64,000 nt of DNA. It comes from Planctomycetota bacterium (lineage in GTDB: Bacteria; Planctomycetota; UBA1135; GCA-002686595). Below the pieces are notes generated by a model. It saw only the letters and a program-made list of their open reading frames with translations, searched no databases and was not told where the DNA came from. How positions within the stretch are numbered: position 1 is the stretch's first letter; each line of letters begins with the position of its first letter. The stretch lies in contig JAKVCD010000040.1 of the NCBI GenBank assembly GCA_022446815.1, positions 1-64,000 on the forward strand, in the 5' to 3' direction. This document shows, in pieces, positions 17,125 through 26,307 of the stretch. Made by a program: the position numbers and the translations under genes.

Positions 17125-18903
17125 TCATCCTCCGAGGACTTGGATGCCGGCGAAGAGGATCCCTAGGAGGCCCTCGCCTACGATGAGACCCGCTGCGAAG
17201 GGGACCCCCATGTTCTCTGCCCATGCCGCGCCACGTTTCTTGGAGAGCCTCATCTGGATCAGGCAGCCGATCCCGTAGGGGAGCAGGTACATAAGGGGCA
17301 GGTACATGGCTAGGCCGACGAGGACCCCGAGCCCTGCGAGTCCAGAGAGAGAGAGGAGCGCGCCCATTACGCCGCCCATGGCGAAGAGGGGAATCGGTGC
17401 GTCTCCGCCGCGAATGCCGTCGATGACGCCCTTGAGGGCTTCTGCTTGCGGTGCGGGGCTGTCTGTCCCGGGTCCGAAGGGGACACCGAACTCTTGGGTG
17501 TTTCTAGCGGCAAGCAAGATGACCACGAGGATGCAAACCGCGGGTCCGAGGATCGCGGCGAAGAGCTCTAAGGTTTGCTGTTTCCGTGGGGAGCCGCCCA
17601 CTAGGTGCCCCGTCTTGAGGTCCTGCATCATGTCTGCACATTCCGTAATCGCGACACAGACCGCGGCGCCGATGAGGACAGCGGGGACGACCTGGTTGTC
17701 GGTCATGAGCAGGCAGATCATGACGGTCAACAGCGCCATGCCGGAGATGGGGCTCCAGTCCGTCATCCCTGCGCACTGCGCGATGACGATTCCAGCGAAC
17801 CACATCCAAGCTGTGCCAACCGCTGCGATGAGTACAGCCTGTCCTATAGAGCCGCCAGCGATTGTTGACTTGGCGGCGGCAAAGAGGAGGAGGAAGGCGA
17901 GGATGACAGCTATCCCGAGGACCTTCAGCGGGAGCTCATCGCGCTCTACCCCGCCAGCGGTCGGCTTCCGCATGGCGCTCATGGCAGAAGAGATCGCAGG
18001 GAGTGCGTGTAAGAGGCCGATGAGGGCGCCGCCCATCAGGAGCCCGATCCCAAGTGGCCTGCTCATCATGCCGCGAGCGATATTCGCAGCCATCTCAGGT
18101 TCGGTCCCGTTAGGGAGCCAGGAGAGCTCGTAAGCGACGGGCGCAACGATGAAGTAGGCGAGGAGCCCGCCAGCGAGGACGACTAGGCCAGGCCTGCCTG
18201 TGATGAATCCAGCTCCGAAGGCGAACGGCGCGATCGCGATAGACAGGTCAAATGTGCGAGGCCACGGAAGTCCGAGGGAGCTGAGCAGCGCCCCTATGTT
18301 TAGGGTGTCCTTACTGAGGCCTGTCACGCCGAGGTCGGCGTAGGTGGAGAGGCCCAGGATGTCTGACTGAGTGAAGAAGAAGACGATCATGCTGGCGGCG
18401 ATGCCAGCGAGCAGGATTCGCGCCTTCTGGACGCCCGCACCCGGTGAGCGTAGGACGGCAGCGACGGCAGTCCCAGTTGGGAACCTGAGTCGCTCGAACT
18501 CGATCATCTGCTTTCGGGTTGGGATGATGAAAGCTACGCCAAGGATGGCGCCGGCCGTTGTCGCGGCGATCGCCCAGACGAGGTCGAGTTGGATCCCTAA
18601 GAGGAAGAGGACAGGCAGCGTGAAGATCACTCCGCTGTTCGAGGTGTTCACCGAGGAGGCGACGGTCTGCGCGATGTTGTTTTCAACGATGGTCCCTTTA
18701 CGGAGGATGCCCCTCAGGACCCCCCAGCCAAGCACCGCTGCGATGGCGCTTCCGCCGATGGTGAAGCCAATCTTGAGCCCTGAGTAGGTGATCGCGGCGT
18801 TCATCACGACTCCAATCAGGACGCCGAAGATGATCGCCGCCGGTGTGATCTCTCGGTATGGAGTCTTGGCGGGACCGCCGGGGGTGGTTGTTGAATCACT
18901 CAT
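17125..18903 (-). CDS. OPT-family oligopeptide/metal-chelate transporter
   Basis: This is a 592-residue polytopic membrane protein with about 13-14 hydrophobic segments. The N-terminal block EITPAAIIFGVLIGVVMNAA and the motif NIAQTVASSVNTSNSGVIFT match the OPT/YSL family, whose members import oligopeptides or metal-chelate complexes by proton symport. The substrate cannot be deduced. An approximate internal repeat (GxxxG-rich halves) is typical of OPT. It is the first gene of the minus-strand cluster OPT, unknown membrane protein, FKBP isomerase. The 165 bases upstream separate it from the divergent gene at 19069. Confidence 0.88.
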   Translation of the reverse strand: MSDSTTTPGGPAKTPYREITPAAIIFGVLIGVVMNAAITYSGLKIGFTIGGSAIAAVLGWGVLRGILRKGTIVENNIAQTVASSVNTSNSGVIFTLPVLFLLGIQLDLVWAIAATTAGAILGVAFIIPTRKQMIEFERLRFPTGTAVAAVLRSPGAGVQKARILLAGIAASMIVFFFTQSDILGLSTYADLGVTGLSKDTLNIGALLSSLGLPWPRTFDLSIAIAPFAFGAGFITGRPGLVVLAGGLLAYFIVAPVAYELSWLPNGTEPEMAANIARGMMSRPLGIGLLMGGALIGLLHALPAISSAMSAMRKPTAGGVERDELPLKVLGIAVILAFLLLFAAAKSTIAGGSIGQAVLIAAVGTAWMWFAGIVIAQCAGMTDWSPISGMALLTVMICLLMTDNQVVPAVLIGAAVCVAITECADMMQDLKTGHLVGGSPRKQQTLELFAAILGPAVCILVVILLAARNTQEFGVPFGPGTDSPAPQAEALKGVIDGIRGGDAPIPLFAMGGVMGALLSLSGLAGLGVLVGLAMYLPLMYLLPYGIGCLIQMRLSKKRGAAWAENMGVPFAAGLIVGEGLLGILFAGIQVLGG

Positions 18904-19068
18904 TGCTCGAATCGTGACTCAGGTGGCCCTGTGGTGCAAGCTAGGGCGCCAACGACTGGGGCCGCTCCCGTGGATGGGACGAGCCAAGGCATGCCTCTTT
19001 CGTGGCTCTCTGGACCGATCTCCTGGCCGATGAAATCCATAGAGATGCTTTCTACGCTCCTCTGACGT

Positions 19069-21507
19069 ATGCGCGATAAACAGAGTTGGTTTCTGACGGG
19101 CCTCTTCCTCACTACGGTGGCTAGCCTGCTGCTCGAGGTCTTGGCGACGAGGTTGTTGTCTGCGATGACCTGGTATCACCTGTCTTTCTTCGCTGTTTCT
19201 GTAGCGATGTTTGGCATGTCGGCAGGTGCTGTCACTGTGTACTTGAAGCGTGAGGAGTTTTCTGGGGATCGCGCGAAGGAAGCCTTGGGGGTCTGGGCGA
19301 TGCGACTCGCGCTGGCCATTGCAGCTTCTCACATGGTCTTGCTCGCCGCCCCAATCCCCGACGGGGTTGATCTGCGCGCTGCAAACGCGCTCTTCGTCCT
19401 GACCCTTGCTCTCGGGGGGCCGTTTTATGTCGCTGGCGTCGTAGTCGCGATCGCCTTGACGCGGGTGCCTGGAAAGATCGGGTTAATTTATGCCGTCGAT
19501 TTAGCTGGGGCCGCTTTGGGCACCTTATTGATCATCCCCTTGCTTGAGTCGGGCAACGCCAGCTCTGTTGCCCTCTTTTGTGGTGCGCTGGCAGCGCTAG
19601 CTGCGGTCTGCTTTCAGCGATACTGCGGAGGGAGCACAGCCCTACCGAAGTACGTGGCCATTGGCCTTGCCGCTGCTGGCTTGTGGAACGCTCAGGCGGA
19701 TCGGCCTCTTACGGTTTGGTATTCCAAGGGGGGCGTGATCCGGCAGGAGAACGTGACTCACGAACGGTGGAACGTTCACGCGCAGCTCGTCGTGCGGAAG
19801 CCGGTGATGACCGGCGCCGGGGGCCTGTACTGGGGGCCAGGCGAGGGGTGCATCGAGGCGGCTGGGGAGCGAGAGGCGGTCCGTATGGTCTTGGACGGGG
19901 ACGCAGGGACCGTCATGCCCCGCTGGGACGGGGTCAATTTAGATGACCTCGCTTGGGTCTCCTACGACGTTACCTCCCTCCCGTATCACATTCGGCGCAA
20001 GGGGGATGTTGGGATTATCGGCGTCGGTGGGGGCAGAGATCTTCTGACCGCAGTCTGGGCTGCCTCCACGAGCGTCACCGGCGTTGAGATCAACGGGAAC
20101 TTCATAGAGCTTCTCGAGGGAGATCTCAGGGAGTTCTGCGCTCTGGCGGATCGCGAAGAGGTGGAGCTTGTGCATGACGAGGCGCGGAGCTATTTGACCA
20201 GAACCGATAAGCGCTTTGATGTCCTGCAGATGTCCCTGATTGATACATGGGCAGCGACTGGGGCGGGCGCCTTCACTCTCTCAGAGAACGGGCTTTATAC
20301 CTTGGAGTCGTGGCGAGTCTTCCTAGACGTGCTCAAGCCTCGCGGAGTCTTCAGCGTCTCTAGGTGGTTCGACCCAAGCGACGCGTCTGAGACGAGCAGG
20401 CTCTTGGCGCTCGGAACCGCAGCGCTGCTCGAGCGAGGCGTCAAGAATCCAGAGGACCACATCGTCCTTGTCTCCCGCGACAGAGTCGCGACCCTGCTCA
20501 TCTCTGTTGATCCTTTTGATGAGCCGGATATACGGGTCATTGACAACTCCTCTAACGAGCTAGGCTTTACGGTGCTGGTCTCACCTCGCCATCCCGAGGT
20601 GATTCCGTTCTTAAGCGACATCACTTGCGCCTCGACTCGCGCAGAGCTGGACGAAGTGATTCATCACCGGTATTTGGACTACAGCGTCCCTACAGATGAG
20701 CGGCCCTATTTCTTCAACATCCTTAAGCCAGGCGCGGCGTTCTCCATCTTCAGCTCTGCCAATAGCAAGCGAGGCTTTGGAGTTGGCTCTGTGGACGGTA
20801 CGCACGGCGTCATGTCCGGAAACATTGTCGCGACGACGACCCTGGTCATCCTGTCCCTGGTCACACTGCTCCTTGTCCTTGCGGTCGTAGGCGGCCCTTT
20901 GGCCAAGACTGGATTGCCGAACATGCGAAGGACCGACTTCTTCTCCTCGGTAGGCTACTTCGCCTCAATCGGCCTTGGTTTCATGATGGTTCAAGTCCCT
21001 TTCATGCAGCGCTTCAGCGTCTACCTCGGTCACCCTACGTATGCCGTCGTTGTGACTCTGTTCTCGATGATCTTGATGACCGGGGTTGGCAGCTACCTCT
21101 CCGACCGGATTGACCTCAGCAAGTCTGAGCGCGCAGTCGCCTACCCTCTACTTGTTGTCGCGGGGCTCCTCCTTATCCGCTTCGGCGTAGGACCTCTCAG
21201 CGAGTTTACGATTGAGAGCGACCTCTTTATGCGTTGCCTAGTCGTGGTTGGCGTAGTCTCTCCGGTCTCGCTGGCTTTAGGGCTGTGCTTCCCGCTTGGC
21301 ATGCGTCTTGTCACTCGCCTGGCTGACGAGGCCACGCCTTGGATGTGGGCGGTTAACGGAGCCTTCGGAGTCCTCGGCGCCGTGTTAGCTGTTGGCGTCT
21401 CGATGTGGCTAGGAATTTCTACGAGCTTTGACCTGGCTTGTCTTAGCTATCTCCTTGTCTGGTTGTTCGCCCGTAAGCTTCACGCTGCGGGCTGTGCGGT
21501 TGCTTGA
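19069..21507 (+). CDS. Polytopic membrane protein with spermidine-synthase-like domain
   Basis: This 812-residue protein has three parts: about 7 membrane helices (1-200), a soluble Rossmann domain (about 300-480), and about 7 more helices (580-805). The middle domain has the SAM/dcSAM-binding signature GIIGVGGGRDLLTAVW, an acidic residue in GVEING, and a second strand FDVLQMSLID. The DSTDP catalytic block of true polyamine synthases is replaced by LIDTWAATGAGAF, so polyamine synthesis is unlikely. Such membrane-embedded SpeE-like proteins are known in several bacteria but are not biochemically defined. The downstream SGNH-hydrolase gene starts 9 bases later, so the two are probably co-expressed. 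Confidence 0.75.
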   Translation: MRDKQSWFLTGLFLTTVASLLLEVLATRLLSAMTWYHLSFFAVSVAMFGMSAGAVTVYLKREEFSGDRAKEALGVWAMRLALAIAASHMVLLAAPIPDGVDLRAANALFVLTLALGGPFYVAGVVVAIALTRVPGKIGLIYAVDLAGAALGTLLIIPLLESGNASSVALFCGALAALAAVCFQRYCGGSTALPKYVAIGLAAAGLWNAQADRPLTVWYSKGGVIRQENVTHERWNVHAQLVVRKPVMTGAGGLYWGPGEGCIEAAGEREAVRMVLDGDAGTVMPRWDGVNLDDLAWVSYDVTSLPYHIRRKGDVGIIGVGGGRDLLTAVWAASTSVTGVEINGNFIELLEGDLREFCALADREEVELVHDEARSYLTRTDKRFDVLQMSLIDTWAATGAGAFTLSENGLYTLESWRVFLDVLKPRGVFSVSRWFDPSDASETSRLLALGTAALLERGVKNPEDHIVLVSRDRVATLLISVDPFDEPDIRVIDNSSNELGFTVLVSPRHPEVIPFLSDITCASTRAELDEVIHHRYLDYSVPTDERPYFFNILKPGAAFSIFSSANSKRGFGVGSVDGTHGVMSGNIVATTTLVILSLVTLLLVLAVVGGPLAKTGLPNMRRTDFFSSVGYFASIGLGFMMVQVPFMQRFSVYLGHPTYAVVVTLFSMILMTGVGSYLSDRIDLSKSERAVAYPLLVVAGLLLIRFGVGPLSEFTIESDLFMRCLVVVGVVSPVSLALGLCFPLGMRLVTRLADEATPWMWAVNGAFGVLGAVLAVGVSMWLGISTSFDLACLSYLLVWLFARKLHAAGCAVA

Positions 21508-21516
21508 GGCTAACTC

Positions 21517-22731
21517 TTGGACGTTGCAACATCGTCAGACGGAAAGCGTTCGCTGCTCGTCGCCGCAGTACTCTGCCTCCTTTTAGCGGCGCTCTGTCAG
21601 GTTGACCTCTTCGCGGTCATCTTTGGGGCCGGGGTCCTCATGGACTCCAGCGCAGAGCTCGCTTCCCGGGGGCGCTCGCTCCTCCTGGCCTCTTCCGCTC
21701 TGCTCGCAGCGATGGCTTTCAGTCCTCTGGCAAAGACTCGTCGGCTCTCTGTGTCTGTGGCTACGGCCACTCTCACGCTCGTAGGCTTTGAGGCTGTGGC
21801 CGGACCTTTTGTGGGCTTAGACACGACCCTCTTTCAGCGAGATTCTGAGGTCGGGTGGCGCCTTCGTCCTGGGGGAGATGATGTTTGGTTGGGTCACCGC
21901 CTACGCATCAACGAGCTCGGGATGCGGGGGGATTTACCTGACTTTGAGTGCGATCAACGCGTCCTCTTTCTCGGTGACTCGGTGGTTTTTGGCGCCTTTG
22001 TGGCAGCTGACGAGGATGTCATCTCTGCTCAGACTGAGCAGGCGCTATCCGCTGTCGGGTTCACAGTTCAGTGCTTGAACGGTGGAGTTGGCGGTTGGGC
22101 CCCATGGCAAGAGCGGCTCTGGTTTGAGGCTGTGGCAGGCCAGCTGCGGGCGGAGGTTGTCCTTGTAAATTTGGTCCTCAACGACGTGACTGAGCCGTTG
22201 ACCCTGGCTGCGCTGGGGGGCGCAGATGAGGGCTTTCAGCTGGAGCGGTCTCGAGATCCGGGCTGGCTCTCTGGGACAGTCTGGGCCACAGCCTTGCGGC
22301 GTGCGCGTCGTGCAGTCAATGGTGACCAGGCCCGTGTGGACGCAGCGCGGCAAGAGGCGCTCGGGGTCTATGAGTTGCTGAGCTCTCCCGCGCTCCCAGC
22401 GAGCCGCGCCGCATGGTCTAGACACTTACAAGAGGTTGAGGAGCTGCTTTCGTCGATTAAGGCTGTCGGGGCAAAGCCTGTGGTGGTCTCTCATCCGTAC
22501 ACAGTCCAGTTTGAGGTGGCTGGTCTGTGGTGGCCCCAAGATGCCCTTGCTGCTTGGTGCTCTCAGCGAGGTGTGCCATATGTTGATGTGGGGAGGTACC
22601 TAGCTACCCTCAGGCCCGACCCAGAGACCCTCTATCACGACGGCGTACACCCGAACGCTAGGGGCGCTGCGGCGATAGGCGCCCTTCTCGCTGATGAGCT
22701 TCAGCGTCATGCATTGGTGGTGTCACGGTGA
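21517..22731 (+). CDS. Membrane-anchored SGNH/GDSL hydrolase-like protein
   Basis: This 404-residue protein has an N-terminal region of about three hydrophobic segments (12-100) followed by an SGNH hydrolase domain. Block I is FLGDSVVFG (Ser155), the Gly block is NGGVGGWAPWQ, the Asn block is LVLND, and block V is YHDGVHPNARG with Asp375 and His378, giving a complete catalytic set. Family members deacylate or acylate lipids and glycans. The TTG start at 21517 is chosen because GAGG lies 7 bases upstream and no alternative covers the first helix. It follows the SpeE-like gene by 9 bases. The active site probably faces the periplasm. Confidence 0.78.
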   Translation: MDVATSSDGKRSLLVAAVLCLLLAALCQVDLFAVIFGAGVLMDSSAELASRGRSLLLASSALLAAMAFSPLAKTRRLSVSVATATLTLVGFEAVAGPFVGLDTTLFQRDSEVGWRLRPGGDDVWLGHRLRINELGMRGDLPDFECDQRVLFLGDSVVFGAFVAADEDVISAQTEQALSAVGFTVQCLNGGVGGWAPWQERLWFEAVAGQLRAEVVLVNLVLNDVTEPLTLAALGGADEGFQLERSRDPGWLSGTVWATALRRARRAVNGDQARVDAARQEALGVYELLSSPALPASRAAWSRHLQEVEELLSSIKAVGAKPVVVSHPYTVQFEVAGLWWPQDALAAWCSQRGVPYVDVGRYLATLRPDPETLYHDGVHPNARGAAAIGALLADELQRHALVVSR

Positions 22732-22819
22732 ACTCCCGCTGTGAGGTGTGGGCTTCAAGAAGCCGCGCGCTTAGCCTGCGGGCCACGTTTTGCGATCTCT
22801 CTAGACTGGAGGCCGCAGA

Positions 22820-23473
22820 ATGACACTGTGGGTGGAGCTCGTAGCCGGAGTCCTCATGGGCTTCTTCGGGTCGATCCCAGTCGCTGGGCCGGTCGCTCTT
22901 GTAGTCGTCTCTAGGGGACTCAGCGGTGACACGCGAGGGGGCCTGCGGGTGACGTTAGGGGCTGGTGTAGCGGAAGGTGTGCTGGCGGGGATCGTCTTTG
23001 GTGGGCTGGGCCTCGCCATTCAAGAGGCTCCCGGCTTGGAGCGCGTGCTCGATTGGCTCGGAGTCGCCGTGCTAGTCCTTATCGGCGGATGGTTCTCCTG
23101 GAAGGGTTTGGGGGCTCCATCGATCCAGACTGAGGTCGCCTCATCGACCTCCGATCATCCTGGCCGAGACTTCGCACTGGGAGTCAGCATGGTCGCTGGT
23201 AATCCTGGAATGATTGGAACTTGGGGAGGCGCGATCGCCGCCTTGGAGGGGTCCGGCGCTGTGCAGGCGAGCTTGTCTGCGGCGCCTGCGTTTGGGCTCG
23301 GTGTCGCCGTAGGTGTCGTCGCTTGGTTCTGGCTTGGCTTGCTCGCGCTTCGGCGCTGGCGGAGCTCATTGAGCGGTCGAGTTATGGACGCCAGTGTTCG
23401 AGTCATCGGTGTTGTCCTTCTCTTGCTCGGCGTCGCTGCAGGCTCCGCTCTCTATGGAGCTTCAAGTGCCTGA
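22820..23473 (+). CDS. LysE/RhtB-type exporter family protein
   Basis: This 217-residue integral membrane protein has about six hydrophobic segments and the LysE-superfamily look: an N-terminal GFFGSIPVAGPVALVVVSRG block, a central loop (residues about 95-115), and a second half beginning FALGVSMVAGNPGMIGTWGG. Family members export amino acids or other small metabolites; the substrate is unknown. The squalene-synthase-like gene starts inside its last 20 bases. A short 5-bp hairpin with a CAAG loop lies in the 88-base gap upstream. Confidence 0.72.
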   Translation: MTLWVELVAGVLMGFFGSIPVAGPVALVVVSRGLSGDTRGGLRVTLGAGVAEGVLAGIVFGGLGLAIQEAPGLERVLDWLGVAVLVLIGGWFSWKGLGAPSIQTEVASSTSDHPGRDFALGVSMVAGNPGMIGTWGGAIAALEGSGAVQASLSAAPAFGLGVAVGVVAWFWLGLLALRRWRSSLSGRVMDASVRVIGVVLLLLGVAAGSALYGASSA

Positions 23474-24611
23474 GCCCCTCCCGCCTCTGGTGCGAGTCCC
23501 GTTTGCGCTTCGGAGGGCCGGCCTCTTTGCGGCTGGGGTTCGAGCGGATCGGGATCGTCCTGACCTGGCGCGAATTCGATCCGCAGAGCCTGCCGAGCAG
23601 TTTGTTTGGGATGTCCTTCCCCATGCAGCGCGCTCCTTCGCGCCTTGCATCGTCGCCCTACCTTCCTCCATCGCTCTGCCCGTAGCCGTTGGCTATCTGT
23701 ATTGCAGGGTCTTGGACACCTACGAGGATCTCGTCGAGGACGCCGCCAAGAGGGCGCTCGCTCTGACTGTCCTGCCTTTGCGACTGGATCAACTCATGGC
23801 AGGGGCCCAGCCACAGATGCTCCCAGATGTTGAGTTCGCCTGTGTAGATAAGCGAGATGCAGCCCACGTCATGTTGGCTGAAGAGGTCCCTCGCCTAGAC
23901 AGCGTCTTCCGCACTTTTCCAGTCCCTGTGCAGCAGTGCCTAGGAGAGCTCGTTCAAGATATGTCTGATGGGATGCGTTGGGCTGCGGAGACTTTTGAGG
24001 AGCAGGAGGGGACGCTGAGTGGCTCTCTGCAGCTGAGCCAGTATTGCATGGCAGTCTTGGGCAACCCCATTCGGTTCGCAGCTAGGCTCTTTCGATGGCA
24101 CGGCGACGGTGGAGTTCAGCTCTCGGCTGAGACTGAGGCAGCCGCACGAGACGTCGGCGAGTTTTTGCAGCTGGCCAACGTTACGCGCGATGTGGAGAAG
24201 GACCTGCTGCGGGGAGTCTGCTATCACCCGGCATTGCACTCTCTCGCTCTAGACCGCGACGATTCGGACAAAGAGCTGATCCGCTCTGCTAGGGCCGCCC
24301 TTACAGACAGGGCTATCTCGCTCGCCCCCTCGTACCTGAGGCTCATAGAGGGGATGGGGGTGGGTAGGGGCCTGCTTGGGGCCTCTGCGCTCATGATGCT
24401 TCGTTTCACAGAGCAGCACTATCACGTCACAGCCGCTCGCGCGTTGGGGATCTCGGGGCCGAAGGTTAGCGGGAAGTCTGTGATCCTCAAGTCGCTCCCA
24501 GCAGCGCTCTCCGGCGCTTGGGGTCTCAGTCAGATGGGGCGCTCTCTAGCGAGGCTCCACGACTTGCGGCGCGCTCTCCCAGCTCAAACGTCTTCCATGT
24601 ACTTATCGTGA
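23454..24611 (+). CDS. Squalene/phytoene synthase family protein
   Basis: This protein of about 385 residues (from ATG 23454) condenses two prenyl diphosphates head-to-head. The two catalytic Asp-rich motifs are intact: DTYED (88-92, in CRVLDTYEDLVED) and DVEKD (246-250, in NVTRDVEKD). The first motif is closer to the LDTVED of eukaryote-type squalene synthases than to typical HpnC/HpnD, though I cannot align them properly. The product could be squalene, dehydrosqualene or phytoene. No desaturase, HpnE or cyclase gene is in the window. Substrate would come from IspA and Dxs at 2-5 kb. The start overlaps the exporter by 20 bases, without a clear ribosome site, and the 3' end overlaps the convergent cytochrome gene by 28 bases. 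Confidence 0.85.
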   Translation: MELQVPEPLPPLVRVPFALRRAGLFAAGVRADRDRPDLARIRSAEPAEQFVWDVLPHAARSFAPCIVALPSSIALPVAVGYLYCRVLDTYEDLVEDAAKRALALTVLPLRLDQLMAGAQPQMLPDVEFACVDKRDAAHVMLAEEVPRLDSVFRTFPVPVQQCLGELVQDMSDGMRWAAETFEEQEGTLSGSLQLSQYCMAVLGNPIRFAARLFRWHGDGGVQLSAETEAAARDVGEFLQLANVTRDVEKDLLRGVCYHPALHSLALDRDDSDKELIRSARAALTDRAISLAPSYLRLIEGMGVGRGLLGASALMMLRFTEQHYHVTAARALGISGPKVSGKSVILKSLPAALSGAWGLSQMGRSLARLHDLRRALPAQTSSMYLS

Positions 24612-25018
24612 CCCGCCTTCTTCATCTCCATAAGGCGTCGAATGGAGGCGTCGGCTGCCTTGTAGTCCTCTTGGAGGATCAAGAGCTCTAGCTTTAAGAG
24701 CTCTCGCTGGAGCTCGATCAGATCCATCCGGTATCCCTTTGTCAGGGCCCTTCCGTCTTCCGCAGACATGGACTCTGCCTTGACCGGCACCTGCACCTTG
24801 GAGATCTGAGTGGCAGATTGCATGGCGACGATTTGGGCGAGGGCAGTCTCCTGATCGGGGGCCTCCGCCTTCAACGCCTTCCGGAAGGAGCGGAGCCCAG
24901 AGTTTAGCGAGCCCATTGACTCCTGGAGGGGGGAGTCATCGACAGGCTTTGCTGAGGCGCTGAGGCCTACCGAGAGGGCGAGGATGACACAGGAGGCGAG
25001 TGTGATGGACGTGCGCAT
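24584..25018 (-). CDS. Cytochrome b562-like periplasmic protein
   Basis: This 144-residue protein has a signal peptide (MRTSITLASCVILALSVGLSASA, cleavage near 23) and an all-helical mature part. The first helix PLQESMGSLNSGLRSFRKAL and the last KKAGHDKYMED correspond to the start and end of E. coli cytochrome b562. They keep Met35 and His137, the positions of its axial haem ligands, at nearly the same spacing (102 versus 95 residues). It is therefore probably a four-helix haem b carrier; a haem-free relative is the alternative. It is encoded 19 bases downstream of a three-haem cytochrome c, consistent with an electron-transfer role. The residues outside the ligand helices are divergent. Confidence 0.65.
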   Translation of the reverse strand: MRTSITLASCVILALSVGLSASAKPVDDSPLQESMGSLNSGLRSFRKALKAEAPDQETALAQIVAMQSATQISKVQVPVKAESMSAEDGRALTKGYRMDLIELQRELLKLELLILQEDYKAADASIRRLMEMKKAGHDKYMEDV

Positions 25019-25037
25019 GTTGATACCTGGAGGTGGG

Positions 25038-26216
25038 TTAGTCTGAGTAGGCCGATTGTAGGGTCTGCTTATCGGACCAGGGCGCCCCGGAAGCGATCCA
25101 GTCTCTGATGACCTTAAGCTCTTCTGGGCTGAGTCGCTCATCCTCGCTTGGAGGCATGGGGAAGACCTCGTTTAGCGAGTCCTCTTCTGTGGCGCTGACG
25201 AATTGGTAGAGGAGGCTCTCTCGTGGAGCCCCCGGCTGAATGACGCTCACCTCTAGAAAGTCAGCGATGTCCCCCGACTGAAAGGCAGCAGCGGCTGTGT
25301 CCATACGGTAGTCGCTCTTTTGCTTTTTGGGGCCGTGGCAGCGTATGCACTTCGAGCTAAAGAGTTCGGCGACCTCGCGTGGAAGGCTGGGACCGGCCAG
25401 TGAGTCTTCTTGACCTGTGACTTCCATCTTAGAGCTAGCAAGCGCTGCCCGATGTGCCTCATAGCGCTCGGCACTCATGGGCCCGAGTGAGTTGATGTGT
25501 AGGCAGTAGCGCACTAGCAGCTCAATCTCCTCATCCGAGAGGATGTCTTGATAGGCGGGCATCTTTGTGAGCTGGCTGCTCATGAAGCTTCGGCCAAGTC
25601 CAGCGAGCGGTTCTCCGCTGAGGAAGCGCTCGCTCGTTCCATGACGAATCCACTCCTCGATAGCCGCGGGGTCGCCGTCGTCGCAGAGGTGTTTGAACTG
25701 CTCCCCGCTGAATCCAGGGATAGCGCCTGTGAAGGAGCCGGTATTCTTAATTCCGCCCTGCCCAAGGGGGCCGTGGCAGTCGAAGCAGCCGGCCTTCAGG
25801 GCAACCTGCTCACCACGGGCCAAGTCAGAGAGAGCGGCTTGGTCAGGCACCTCATGGCCCGCGATCTGAGACCAAGCGAGGATGTCTTGGACGTCTTCGG
25901 GGTCGAGGTGTCCCTCATAGGCTGGCATCCCGAATCTGCTTTGTTGGGCTCGGCCCGGCTGGGCCTGCGGGCATCCATAGAGGACCCAGGCCTGAAACTC
26001 CTCCTCAGGCAGCTCGCAGCCTCGTAGCGGGGGCACTTTCATGGCGCCCATGAGGTTGCCGGAGTGACACGCGAGACAGCCGTGTGTGTCAATGAGCGCC
26101 GCTCCGCGGATGTAAGGCGTCTCCTCGGCTGCCGCTGCAGAGCTCCACAGCAGCCATCCAGTTATGAGCAGGAGTATCAGCGCGATAGTGACGGAGCTTG
26201 CCTTCGGCGACTTCAT
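25038..26216 (-). CDS. Three-haem cytochrome c with planctomycete-type C-terminal domain
   Basis: This 392-residue exported protein has a signal or anchor helix (10-30) and three CxxCH haem sites: CLACH (47-51), CFDCH (144-148) and CIRCH (290-294). Each lies in its own cytochrome c module, with candidate Met ligands in FGMPAY and TKMPAY. The third module, CIRCHGPKKQKSDYRMDT followed by an Ala/Gly stretch and a C-terminal LSPEELKVIRDWIASGAPW, looks like the planctomycete cytochrome c (PSCyt1) domain, a taxonomic pointer. It is a periplasmic electron carrier or the haem subunit of an oxidoreductase. It follows the Fur-family gene by about 90 bases on the same strand and precedes the b562-like gene. 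Confidence 0.88.
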   Translation of the reverse strand: MKSPKASSVTIALILLLITGWLLWSSAAAAEETPYIRGAALIDTHGCLACHSGNLMGAMKVPPLRGCELPEEEFQAWVLYGCPQAQPGRAQQSRFGMPAYEGHLDPEDVQDILAWSQIAGHEVPDQAALSDLARGEQVALKAGCFDCHGPLGQGGIKNTGSFTGAIPGFSGEQFKHLCDDGDPAAIEEWIRHGTSERFLSGEPLAGLGRSFMSSQLTKMPAYQDILSDEEIELLVRYCLHINSLGPMSAERYEAHRAALASSKMEVTGQEDSLAGPSLPREVAELFSSKCIRCHGPKKQKSDYRMDTAAAAFQSGDIADFLEVSVIQPGAPRESLLYQFVSATEEDSLNEVFPMPPSEDERLSPEELKVIRDWIASGAPWSDKQTLQSAYSD

Positions 26217-26307
26217 CTCTGGGTATATTGTGGCTCAAGTCCTGCCATCGCACTAGGTCTCACTCAGCGTGAGCGGCGCTGGAGACGCCTTAAAATGAGC
26301 ACTCTGC

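Noticed and set aside
17306-18133. 275-codon open frame antisense to the OPT transporter
   Set aside because: The Pro/Ser/Thr/Arg-rich composition is typical of a shadow of a hydrophobic gene; no ribosome site or domain.
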